Source: Amorphochlora amoebiformis (Eukaryota; Cercozoa; Chlorarachniophyceae). From it: a stretch of DNA of 64,000 nucleotides. Within the stretch, counting starts at the first letter, position 1. Each line of letters begins with the position of its first letter. The stretch spans positions 457,745-521,744 of the forward strand of contig BAAHQB010000130.1 of NCBI GenBank assembly GCA_054601695.1, read 5' to 3'. The translations under genes and the position numbers were made by a program. Under the pieces are notes generated by a model. It saw only the letters and a list, made by a program, of their open reading frames with translations. It was not told the DNA's origin and did not search any database. This document shows positions 1-64,000 of the stretch, piece by piece.

Positions 1-5
1 TATAT

Positions 6-38
<33 letters not shown>

Positions 39-367
39 CAATATATACAAAACGTATGTATTCTTCTTCTATATATATTTTCATATCTACATATTGAGAG
101 AGAATCTCAGATGATATGCAATTGCCGTCACCCTTCTTGGTCTCACAACAGCGAAAGAGAGAGAAAGAGAGAGAAAGAGAGAGAAGATAGAGATAGAGGC
201 ATGAGAGAGTGAAAGAGAGGGGAAAGTCTTTAGGTACTCTGTCGAAGAGAAAGTCGCTGGAAGAGTGAAAGACCGCCCTGCTATCGAGACTAATGCCTTC
301 TCCCTAACGTAGAAATAACTATATTTGTCTGTACATGTAGATATTTATTATGAGTATATAAGAATAT

Positions 368-410
<43 letters not shown>

Positions 411-531
411 TACCCTTAAAATCATACCTATACATGTCTAAGCTACTTATACCGTTATCCCATAACCACACATGCATATTTATGCGACTTGTTACAAAGT
501 GCAACGTACTTATATTACATTTGTATATATG

Positions 532-612
<81 letters not shown>

Positions 613-675
613 ATATAACAATAATAATAATAATAAAGTTTATATAATATGTATATACATTTTATATATATATAC

Positions 676-727
<52 letters not shown>

Positions 728-792
728 GTTGAGGATAGCGATATGGCACTCTGAGCGACATTTTCCCTTTCCTCTGCCAGTGTCTCTAGTCT
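728..792 (-). CDS. Candidate internal exon, unknown protein
   Basis: A non-repetitive island on the minus strand is flanked by a TTTGCAG acceptor and a GTATAT donor. Read from the first base it encodes about 21 residues, starting [12 protein letters not shown], acidic and helix-like, with no stop. A second frame is also open, so the phase is not certain. The nearest exon-like islands on the same strand are at 2798-2838 and 3432-3489. All may belong to one gene whose other exons I could not join. No family is recognisable. Confidence 0.45.
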
Positions 793-798
793 CTGCAA

Positions 799-841
<43 letters not shown>

Positions 842-857
842 ATATATTATATAAATA

Positions 858-894
<37 letters not shown>

Positions 895-944
895 CATATA
901 CGTACACATATGTATACATATATTTATATACATATGTATATATA

Positions 945-988
<44 letters not shown>

Positions 989-1208
989 CGTTATATATAT
1001 ATATATATATACTATATATGTATATATATATGTATATGTATATGTATATAATTATATATATATATATATATATACATATATGTATGTGTGTATATATTAT
1101 ATATTATATATAATATGTGTGTATGTATAATGTATTTAATATGTATATGTATATATGTGTGGGTGTGTGCTTGTGTGACGATGCATATACAAAAATACCT
1201 ACTACATG

Positions 1209-1245
<37 letters not shown>

Positions 1246-1307
1246 TGTATCTAGAATTTTACGTGCATGTACATTCATCTATATGTGTATGGTTATACAC
1301 ATTAGAT

Positions 1308-1386
<79 letters not shown>

Positions 1387-1691
1387 TACATATACACCTA
1401 CTTTTTTAAAAACACATCATATAAGCAATATAATATTTCCCGATAAGTATTTAAATCGAGATTTTTTTATTAGGTGATATGAGGGCGAAGATCTAGCCTT
1501 GCAAATAACGTACATTCAATTAAGGGTTGTTAGCGAATCTCCACCGACCGCGAAAATATAAGTCTTTTTTTTAAGAAAGGAGAAATAATTGATCCGAGAT
1601 GAATTTGAAGAAAAAGACACCTGTTCAAGCTCGCTAGTTGCGGGGCGAGTGGGAAATATGACAACCCTTATGCCTTGGCTTATGTTTCCTG

Positions 1692-1764
<73 letters not shown>

Positions 1765-1775
1765 ATATATATACA

Positions 1776-1810
<35 letters not shown>

Positions 1811-1885
1811 GTGTGTATGTACTTAAATGATTACAGATGTGTATATGTATGTAGGTACGTAAGTATATTATATACACACTTGCAC

Positions 1886-1930
<45 letters not shown>

Positions 1931-2163
1931 TAATATATGTATATATATATAAATAGTGATATGTATACGAATATATACTAAAATATAAATCTCTAAATAT
2001 ACCAAGACTTGTGCTGAAAGGTTATCATGAACTTCCCACACATGTATGCATATATTTGTGTATAGGGATGTATATCCACATATATACCAAGAATCTTGTG
2101 TTGAAAGATTATGATCAATTTGCCGTTATCAGTGTCCGGCACTGTGACGAAAACATTTCTATC

Positions 2164-2319
<156 letters not shown>

Positions 2320-2324
2320 ATATT

Positions 2325-2645
2325 TGTTAGTGCAGCGGTCCGGCAGGCCGGTAGTACGGTCTGGCCCACCAGTAGTATGCTAGGCAATCAACTCTGGTGG
2401 TGCAGTGGTGTGCTAGTTGTCCGAGACTGACTGTTGTCCGTTTGGATTATGACGAATGATTATTGATAACTTATGCGCGGTAGTCGGATACTTCTTTACT
2501 TCCTTACTTTCTGTGGAACTGTATGGGTTCCGAGAATTTCCTGGGTTCCGAATATTGTGCTACTGCCCGTATACTCTAAGGAACTGACGGTAGTCTAGCC
2601 AGCCGCCGCGTAGTTAAATAGCTATGGGTTCCGGTGTACGTTAAC
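2325..2645 (+). repeat. Dispersed non-coding repeat, copy 1
   Basis: This non-TA island shares an ordered set of short words with islands at 27000-27235 (opposite strand), 46345-46690 and 51540-51850. The words include a stretch like CCGTTTGGAT followed by ATGA and ATGATTAT, then AGTCGGAT, CTTCCT and repeated TGGGTTCCG. No reading frame of useful length is present. It is flanked by (TA)n on both sides, as the other copies are. A short interspersed element or MITE is the natural guess. I see no terminal inverted repeats and no poly(A) tail. Confidence 0.5.
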
Positions 2646-2646
2646 A

Positions 2647-2687
<41 letters not shown>

Positions 2688-2797
2688 ATATATACATATA
2701 TTTATACATATTATATATACAGATATACATATATATATATATATATGTATTTATATATATATGTATGTATATGTTTATCAAAAGTGTAGAGGTATAC

Positions 2798-2838
2798 CCG
2801 CAGGAATCTCGGCGGAGGCTGTCCAACGAGTGGAACCC
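2798..2838 (-). CDS. Candidate internal exon, unknown protein
   Basis: A minus-strand island between a TACATAG acceptor and a GTATAC donor. All three frames are open. Entering in phase 2 from the exon at 3432-3489 gives a short peptide ending SAEIPA and leaves phase 1. No family is recognisable. Confidence 0.35.
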
Positions 2839-2928
2839 CTATGTATACGCGGTATGAAAATTGATAATATATGGGATTAAAAATATAATACATATATATA
2901 TATATATATATATGTATGTATATATATA

Positions 2929-2985
<57 letters not shown>

Positions 2986-2995
2986 CATGTATATA

Positions 2996-3035
<40 letters not shown>

Positions 3036-3046
3036 GAACATGTACA

Positions 3047-3083
<37 letters not shown>

Positions 3084-3099
3084 AATACATTTATATATA

Positions 3100-3163
<64 letters not shown>

Positions 3164-3165
3164 AA

Positions 3166-3230
<65 letters not shown>

Positions 3231-3293
3231 TAAGTACATGGATTTATTGTATTGTATATAAAAAATTATGTATTGTATATATATATATATATG

Positions 3294-3341
<48 letters not shown>

Positions 3342-3431
3342 TATATACAAATATAAAGATATATATATATATATATATACATATATATATAAATATATGT
3401 AAATATATATATGTATATATGCATGGATTAC

Positions 3432-3489
3432 CTAAAAGGTGAAGTTTCGGGTTTAGTCGGCTGTTCCAAAATCTTCGATTCGCACCCCC
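3432..3489 (-). CDS. Candidate internal exon, unknown protein
   Basis: A minus-strand island with acceptor GAACACAG and donor GTAATC encodes about 19 residues, including [16 protein letters not shown]. It enters in phase 1 and leaves in phase 2. It could follow the island at 3888-3932 if that one were an internal exon, or belong to a separate gene further left. Polar composition; no recognised domain. Confidence 0.45.
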
Positions 3490-3569
3490 CTGTGTTCACA
3501 ATATATATATAGATATATATATATATATTATATTATATTTTATATATATATATATTTATATATATATAC

Positions 3570-3659
<90 letters not shown>

Positions 3660-3755
3660 ATGTATATTAAATTGTGCATATATATATAGTATATATATAT
3701 ATTTTACATATATATTTAATATATATATATATATTAGATCTATATCTATCCTGTG

Positions 3756-3786
<31 letters not shown>

Positions 3787-3792
3787 ATATAC

Positions 3793-3823
<31 letters not shown>

Positions 3824-3887
3824 ATATATATATACATAATTGTGCACATATATGTATATATATATTATATGTGTATGTATACCCGAT

Positions 3888-13322
<9,435 letters not shown>

Positions 13323-14165
13323 ATTGAACACTCCGCCATGCCCTTCCGTGGCGAGCTAGTTTACGAACACCAAACGTCATTAGCGCCCAATTATGGTACG
13401 TATCCCTAATTACTTCAATCTTGCCCTCGGCTCCGATATCTCTGAAAACTGCTCTCAAGAAAAGGTTCTACACTGGAATCCATCTGAAATGCTTATAACT
13501 CCAACCCTTGCCCTTTCCGCCTAGCTCTTACCTCCCTCTATTCATGTATTCCGAAACTGACCAGTCTCAAGCCGAATAGAGATGTCATCGCCGATCGCTG
13601 CCTTCGAACACCCGCCCAGATCATGAACAACATTCCCACGAGAAAGGCAAGTCCAAGAGACTGCATTACATCCACCATAACTTCGCCTGTTGGGAGACCC
13701 GAAGGAATCGTTGTAGTCCATCGAGGATAGGACGACCGAAGGTGAGAAACTTCGAAGCCAAGTATCTTAGTTGGATCACTGGTTGGGAAGGGATCGTCAA
13801 TCCGGACCGGTGGATCGAGAGATTCCGACTTGACGAGGCCAAAGCCGAAGGCAGGGCAAGCGTCCATGACTCGTCGGAAGCCAGGTGATGCCGAGGTTTT
13901 AATATCTATTGGATATTAGATAGCAGATATCTTTCATATCCTATACTTCGAACTATACCGGTTGGCGGCGTGGCGCACACCGGCTATTTCGCTGTTCCAT
14001 TGTTCTATCCCCACCCCTTAGCTCCCCTGCCCAATCCCTCGAATGAATGTCAAATTTTCCTCCGGAATATTTCGACAGATAGAGATCGTTGATAATTTTG
14101 ACGTTCAGGTTTCTCGAGGTCTTCCACCTCAAACGCCCCAAACCTTCACTTCAGCAACGTAAGGA
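13323..14165. promoter_or_regulatory. Shared 5' region between divergent genes
   Basis: This is one of the longest stretches here without any (TA)n. It separates the putative start of the RING gene (minus, 13322) from the nucleotidase start (plus, 14166). On the minus strand it contains a 109-codon frame at 13867-13538 with a hydrophobic segment (LGLAFLVGMLFMIWAGV). It also contains an exon-like piece at 13441-13400 with a TTTTCAG acceptor and GTACCA donor (DIGAEGKIEVIRD). These could be 5' exons of the RING gene, in which case the promoter region is shorter (13868-14165). No TATA box stands out. Confidence 0.4.
13538..13867 (-). CDS. Hypothetical frame with one hydrophobic segment
   Basis: A 109-codon frame with mixed, non-repetitive composition. 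It has a polar N-terminal part, one predicted membrane-length hydrophobic stretch in the last third, then basic residues (RRQRS). It lies immediately upstream of the RING gene on the same strand and could be its first exon, spliced at an internal GT such as the GTGTTC after WAG. I could not find a phase-consistent junction. It may also be a chance frame. Confidence 0.3.
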   Translation of the reverse strand: MDACPAFGFGLVKSESLDPPVRIDDPFPTSDPTKILGFEVSHLRSSYPRWTTTIPSGLPTGEVMVDVMQSLGLAFLVGMLFMIWAGVRRQRSAMTSLFGLRLVSFGIHE

Positions 14166-19514
<5,349 letters not shown>

Positions 19515-20636
19515 TTTGTACCCCTTGTAGTATACGCCTAAGTGGCGACAAATCTAGGAAGCTTATGGATGTCATATGCTGGTTGTAATTTGAATGTTCA
19601 CGTTATTGATATTAGCTAGATTAACGTAAGTTGGAATTTCGACGAGTGTTTTCATTTCATCCTCTAGATCTTAGATCATACTAGACTGAACCATATATAT
19701 ATATAGATAACGGATATAATATATATATATATATATATAATCTAGATAATATATATATATATATATATGTCACAAGTCTAGCAAGTACTAGAAGTACTAG
19801 AAGTTTACAGTAGCCTAGGTAGCATATCTAGATATATGTCTTATGATTATACACGGCGATCCTCATCTATGCTTAGAAACTAGAAAAAAACTAGTAGATG
19901 AGGGCGATATCTACCGTTATATCTGCTGTGATCTTATGTCTGTCTAGACTTTAGAGTATGACTAAATAAGTAGATGTATAATTATCTAGGCCGCGCACGG
20001 ATAAACTCAAGAAATACGATAGAAAGTAAATTTAACCACATTTACAACTTGAGCCTAAGGTTTGGCGTAGTATTCTAGTATTATCTAGAGATCATTCTAC
20101 TTACTGCTAAATAATATCGACAGAGTCGATGTGTATGCTAGCAATAGCCAGCTGTAGATGGTTATCTGCCCAGTTTCGCTGCTGACGTAGACTTTGGACT
20201 TGAACTTCCTTCCGGGCCGGCGCCGCTTGCCCTAAAGAGGCATATATAAATACGATAGTAATTTATATTTTTTCACAATGCATGTTTGTGTGTGTATATG
20301 TATACTATATGTATATGTGTATATATATATGTATGTATATATATAGTATACAGATACATACATGTACAAACAAAAACATGTGTATATAAATTTGATTTCT
20401 ATAGCGTGTAAACTATATAGACATGTATATAAGTATTCATATGTACACATAAATTTGTGCATACGTATATATATACATATCTATATATCTATATTAATGT
20501 ATATATATATATATTATTTACAGATATCATAATACTTGTGCGCGGACGACGTAAATACCATTTGTATTGACATATTTCTCATATATCTTCGTAATATATA
20601 TATATATATATATATGCATATATATATATAATATAG

Positions 20637-20733
<97 letters not shown>

Positions 20734-20894
20734 TTGTACATGTATTATGTTAGCGTAAAATATACAGTAATGCAGATTTTCTTAATATACGAATGAATAC
20801 GTATGTGTATAGTATAGTATATATATATATATATGTATATAAAATATATGTATGTATGTATTATGTATATATGTTTATAAGTCCATACATACAC

Positions 20895-20933
<39 letters not shown>

Positions 20934-21035
20934 CACACATTATATATATATATATATATACTTAAAATTAAATACAGACACACATCTCAATATATATATA
21001 TATAATATGTACTGTACATATGTATACATACATAC

Positions 21036-21068
<33 letters not shown>

Positions 21069-21085
21069 TATATTATATATTATAT
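19515..21085. other. Downstream of the nucleotidase gene: AT-rich, one candidate exon
   Basis: 19515-20250 is low-GC sequence with many scattered TAGAT and TCTAG words and stops in all frames. 20250-21085 is mostly (TA)n with islands. The only exon-like element is 20524-20550. No RNA gene is visible. Confidence 0.5.
20524..20550 (+). CDS. Candidate small exon, unknown gene
   Basis: TTTACAG acceptor followed by 27 nt and a GTAAAT donor. One frame (phase 1 entry) reads IIILVRGR. It is isolated between (TA)n tracts and not linked to any other exon. Confidence 0.25.
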
Positions 21086-21089
21086 TAAT

Positions 21090-22180
<1,091 letters not shown>

Positions 22181-22222
22181 ATACTATTTCATTCGCAATG
22201 CTTTGGGCAGATCGCTATGTGT

Positions 22223-22271
<49 letters not shown>

Positions 22272-22340
22272 GTTATATATATATATATATATATATTGTA
22301 TATTACAGAATTTTGTTTCCAATAACATACATGCATTTAG

Positions 22341-22377
<37 letters not shown>

Positions 22378-22404
22378 TTGAAATATATACCCCTGCCCCC
22401 GCAG

Positions 22405-22494
22405 GGATCCGAACGGTATAAATCCCATGATTACCGAAAAGATAAGTATCGCGAAGCCTCTAAGGAAAAAATAGTTAAAAAAAAAAAGAAAATA
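22405..22494 (+). CDS. Candidate Lys-rich exon, unknown gene
   Basis: Acceptor CCCCCGCAG and donor GTAAGT bound 90 nt with no stop in the first frame. The frame encodes a charged peptide (SERYKSHDYRKDKYREASK, then a run of Lys). The opposite strand also offers an exon here, with a strong pyrimidine tract, TTCCTTAG acceptor and GTAATC donor, so strand is uncertain. No linked exons were found. Confidence 0.35.
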
Positions 22495-22600
22495 GTAAGT
22501 CACTCACATTTAGCACTAACCTTAAAATTCACCTAATCCTCATATATAATAAAAAAAAACACGTATATATATGTATATATAATATACATATATATATTAT

Positions 22601-22647
<47 letters not shown>

Positions 22648-22799
22648 CAGATAAGTGACATTTTATAATATACGTGTTGTACTATGTGTACAAATGTATA
22701 TATATATATATACATAATATATATATATATATATATATCTATATTGTAAATATACTATATGTACATATATGTATACATGAACTAAAGTATCCTAATCGC

Positions 22800-22854
<55 letters not shown>

Positions 22855-22914
22855 ATATATGGAAACATATACATATATGTATGTACATATATATATATAT
22901 ATGTATATATATAT

Positions 22915-22917
<3 letters not shown>

Positions 22918-22978
<61 letters not shown>
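22918..22978 (+). repeat. (TAA)n microsatellite
   Basis: Perfect trinucleotide run of about 60 bp, followed closely by the CCCTAA array at 23019. Confidence 0.97.
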
Positions 22979-22981
<3 letters not shown>

Positions 22982-23018
22982 TTAAACCAAACATTCGGTT
23001 AGTTTTGGTCATGTGCAT

Positions 23019-23117
23019 AGCCCTAACCTACCCTAACCCTAACCCTAACCCTAACCCTAACCCTAACCCTAACCCTAACCCTGACCCTAACCCTAATCCC
23101 AACCCTAACCTCTCTAT
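23019..23117 (+). repeat. Interstitial CCCTAA telomere-type array
   Basis: About 15 near-perfect CCCTAA units with a few variants (CCCTGA, TCCCAA). It faces a TTAGGG array on the same strand at 24040, so the pair forms an inverted arrangement about 0.9 kb apart. Confidence 0.95.
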
Positions 23118-23336
23118 AGGGGTCCTTTCGCTTGTGTACATCGCCATCAATCTCAATATTCAGTTTTAATTCTGGCTCGAATAGATCCTATACATATATG
23201 TGTTTATATACTTGTATATGTGTGTATATGTACATATATATATATATATTTATTTACACACATATATATATATATATATTTACATATATATATGTATATA
23301 TATATATATATATTATATATATATATATATATATAA

Positions 23337-23384
<48 letters not shown>

Positions 23385-23479
23385 GCATGTATAGTACATA
23401 CACACACACACACATATATATATTATATATTTATATATATATATATTCATATCGAGATGCCGCGAGAGAGACAAGGAGA

Positions 23480-23612
23480 GGTCGAGGAGAGATCTCGAGG
23501 AGATCTCGAGAGACGAGATCTTGAGGAGATCTCGAGAGACGAAATCTCGAGGAGATCTCGAGGAGATCTCGAGGAGATCTCGAGAGACGAGATCTCGAGA
23601 GAGGAGAACCAG
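23480..23612. repeat. Degenerate GAGATCTCGAG minisatellite
   Basis: Overlapping copies of the palindromic word GAGATCTCGAG, alternating with GAGACGA spacers. They read as Arg-Asp-Leu-Glu-Glu-Ile-Ser type peptides in several frames on both strands. The internal palindromes could fold into hairpins. It lies at the 3' end of the ALYGL-repeat gene. Confidence 0.85.
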
Positions 23613-23663
23613 CTCGAATCCATCAACGAAGACATTGGACAGTAGTTTGGAGCCCATAATTAC

Positions 23664-41236
<17,573 letters not shown>

Positions 41237-41669
41237 GACGTGCGGTCAGTCCTCCACGTCAAGTTTTCACTGTAAAGGGCGAGCATGTACAACATGCGTG
41301 AAAGTGTCACCATAGATGTTTCGCGTTAGCACTTCTAGCCGGGGAAGATGTATATGGGGTCTTTGTTGCCCTTCGGGTGGGCACGTGCGATGACAACCCT
41401 TCCCGTATTTCCGATTCCATTCTATTATATGCGTCTGCTGATTCGGTTGTACTCCTACTCTCGACCGGTCTGGTGCAAGCTTCCCCTTAATTGTTTTATT
41501 TATTTTCCGGTGATCCGGTGATTAGGTGGTCCCAGCCACGCGCAAGGTAATGGGTGCAGCAGCGTGAAGCTCGGGGCACAGAAGCTTAGAGGTGGGGGAG
41601 AATGGAAGGGAGGGGAGTCGGATATTTTCAAGCAGTGGGAGCAAAAAGTTAAACGTACTGAAGAATACA

Positions 41670-41727
<58 letters not shown>

Positions 41728-41999
41728 TTTGCGCGCGCGCGCGCGCGCGCGCGCGCGCGCGCGCGCGCGCGCGCGCGCGCGCGCGCGCGCGCGCGCGCGC
41801 GCGCGCGCGCGCGCGCGCGCGCGCGCGCGCGCGCGCGCGCGCGCGCGCGCGCGCGCGCGCGCGCGCGCGCGCGCGCGCGCGCGCGCGCGCGCGCGCGCGC
41901 GCGCGCGCGCGCGCGCGCGCGCGCGCGCGCGCGCGCGCGCGCGCGCGCGCGCGTGCGTGTGTGTCGTGTCGCGCGCGCGCGCGCGCGCGCGCGCGCGCG

Positions 42000-42033
<34 letters not shown>

Positions 42034-42101
42034 CGTTCACATTTACATATTATACAATTATTATATATAATTGATAGGTGAGCACAGGGAGAAAGCCCAA
42101 C
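41237..42101. promoter_or_regulatory. Intergenic region between divergent genes, containing (CG)n
   Basis: It separates the start of the ALYGL-repeat gene (minus, 41236) from the putative start of the glycosyltransferase gene (plus, 42102). 41237-41670 is ordinary sequence without a convincing exon. Then come (TA)n at 41671-41719, T11 at 41720-41730, the (CG)n tract and another (TA)n at 42005-42032. Head-to-head spacing suggests a shared promoter. That is inference, and no core promoter motif is evident. Confidence 0.5.
41731..42004. repeat. (CG)n dinucleotide tract, about 274 bp
   Basis: Perfect alternating GC from 41731 to 41953 (about 223 bp), a short TG-rich interruption (TGCGTGTGTGTCGTGTC), then 34 bp more of alternating GC. 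It is flanked by T11 and (TA)n on one side and (TA)n on the other. It reads as Arg-Ala in all relevant frames. It is the only such tract in a window otherwise dominated by AT repeats. Alternating CG is the classic Z-DNA sequence. Confidence 0.98.
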
Positions 42102-54906
<12,805 letters not shown>

Positions 54907-55131
54907 AGTAGATTGTTTGATAACCAGAACTAAAGCGCGCGACACCCAATAGTCTTGAATATCTGGAACCTAAATTAATTTTGAATTAAATCTCAAGTTC
55001 TGACTTATCATCCAAAGAAAAGCTACAGTTTGCCGCGGGCTGGGCGCTCAGTGGCGCTATAGCCTTCGGATTCGATTACCTTGCCAAGTTGATGGTCGCG
55101 ATCAGGCACATTTTTTATAACTACTAGCTAC

Positions 55132-55172
<41 letters not shown>

Positions 55173-55719
55173 TAGATATATATAAATGTATACATGTATA
55201 TACATACATATATATATCTAGATATATATATGTAATATATATACGTATAATATATATATATATATATCATGATACTATATATACAATTGTATTGCGACTA
55301 CGTAGTACGACTACGACTATATACAAACGGATGCCACGTAGGCACTCTAGAGTATATATATTATTTAGAATAATGTTTACACACTCTAGATACTAAATAT
55401 GCTCAATTATATCTAATAGCATAAATTAGATATCTTACTAGTCTTAATATTATTTAATTTACTATTTCTAGAATTTGTTTGTTGTGCTATATCTAGTAGG
55501 CTCTAGGCTCGTGTGTCGCTGGGTTGACTAGGTTGTCGGGTTAGGCTTGTACTAGTTGTTGGGTGTCGGGTGTCGGGTGTCGCGTTACTAGGTTAGGTTG
55601 TCGGGTGTTGGGTATCGGGTTAGATTGAGTTTAATAGTCTCTAGAGTCTTGATCAACTGTAATAATACGATATGCATATCACTAGATCGACATCATCATT
55701 TTCATGTATATATATCCAG

Positions 55720-55753
<34 letters not shown>

Positions 55754-55843
55754 TTATATAGAATCTAGATATATATATATATATATATGTATGTGTATAT
55801 GTGTATGTGTGTATATATATATATACATACATACATATACATA

Positions 55844-55894
<51 letters not shown>

Positions 55895-56019
55895 TTTTTC
55901 ATAATAGTATACATAATGTTACACATACTCTAGATACTATCATATACAATCCATACACATCATTCAATTGTCTAAGTCCATTATAACATTTACAATTAAT
56001 CCACTCGAACCTAAACAAA
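54907..56019. other. Intergenic region between convergent genes
   Basis: It lies between the TAG of the plus-strand glycosyltransferase gene and the TAG of the minus-strand PH-domain gene. It contains AT-rich unique sequence, several (TA)n tracts and, at about 55510-55625, a short GTCGGGT-type minisatellite (GGGTGTCGGGTGTCGGGT). No exon is visible. Confidence 0.7.
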
Positions 56020-62488
<6,469 letters not shown>

Positions 62489-62499
62489 GGTACACATCA

Positions 62500-64000
<1,501 letters not shown>

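Noticed and set aside
41500-42074. Arg-Ala repeat proteins of 160-172 codons on both strands
   Set aside because: Translation of (CG)n. The flanks are TA and T11 with no exon signals.

Overview
This is eukaryotic nuclear DNA, almost certainly from a unicellular alga or other protist. There are no operons, ribosome binding sites or prokaryotic promoters. Coding sequence occurs as short exons of 10 to about 460 nt bounded by GT-AG (occasionally GC-AG) introns. Most introns are packed with long (TA)n microsatellites, and several carry TTAGGG-type telomeric repeats. The lineage cannot be fixed from the sequence. The ALYGL-repeat protein, TTAGGG repeats and intron-dense genes would suit an alveolate, stramenopile or similar protist, but that is inference. 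Nearly all long reading frames in the window (poly-Ile/Tyr, poly-Leu/Thr, Arg-Ala, Trp-Met-Asp-Gly, poly-Ile) are microsatellite translations and not genes.

I assembled five multi-exon genes by following splice sites and codon phase across the repeat-filled introns. (1) 3888-13322, minus: a SINA/SIAH-like RING finger gene, with part of the N-terminal half unresolved. (2) 14166-19514, plus: a 14-exon, 416-residue 3'(2'),5'-bisphosphate nucleotidase of the inositol monophosphatase superfamily. (3) 41236 down to about 23664, minus: a giant helical-repeat gene of about 30 exons carrying many ALYGL-type repeats, often one repeat per exon. (4) 42102-54906, plus: a 23-exon glycosyltransferase-like gene (GT92-like) that includes a 10-nt micro-exon. 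(5) 61017-56020, minus: a six-exon PH-domain protein.

Genes 1 and 2 are head-to-head across a repeat-poor 0.8-kb gap. Genes 3 and 4 are head-to-head across a gap holding a (CG)n tract of about 270 bp. Genes 4 and 5 converge at about 55-56 kb. The left end (1-3.5 kb) holds isolated exon-like islands. The 19.5-23.6 kb interval holds a palindromic satellite and two candidate exons. The right end (61-64 kb) is microsatellite: a perfect (TTA)n run of about 450 bp and long (ATCC)n-type arrays.

The most interesting structure is a repeated pattern of broken exon copies. At least four exons in two genes have an upstream copy of their 5' part that stops dead in a (TA)n tract. One exon has three downstream copies of its 3' part plus donor site. 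One whole exon is duplicated in an 870-bp tandem repeat. This looks like recurrent tandem duplication with breakpoints in TA tracts. Other points of interest are an in-frame TAA in the nucleotidase gene that could be a 15-nt non-canonical intron, two GC-AG introns sharing the same donor hexamer, and introns apparently built from telomere-derived satellite. The genes do not form one pathway; they are ordinary housekeeping or signalling genes embedded in extreme repeat DNA.
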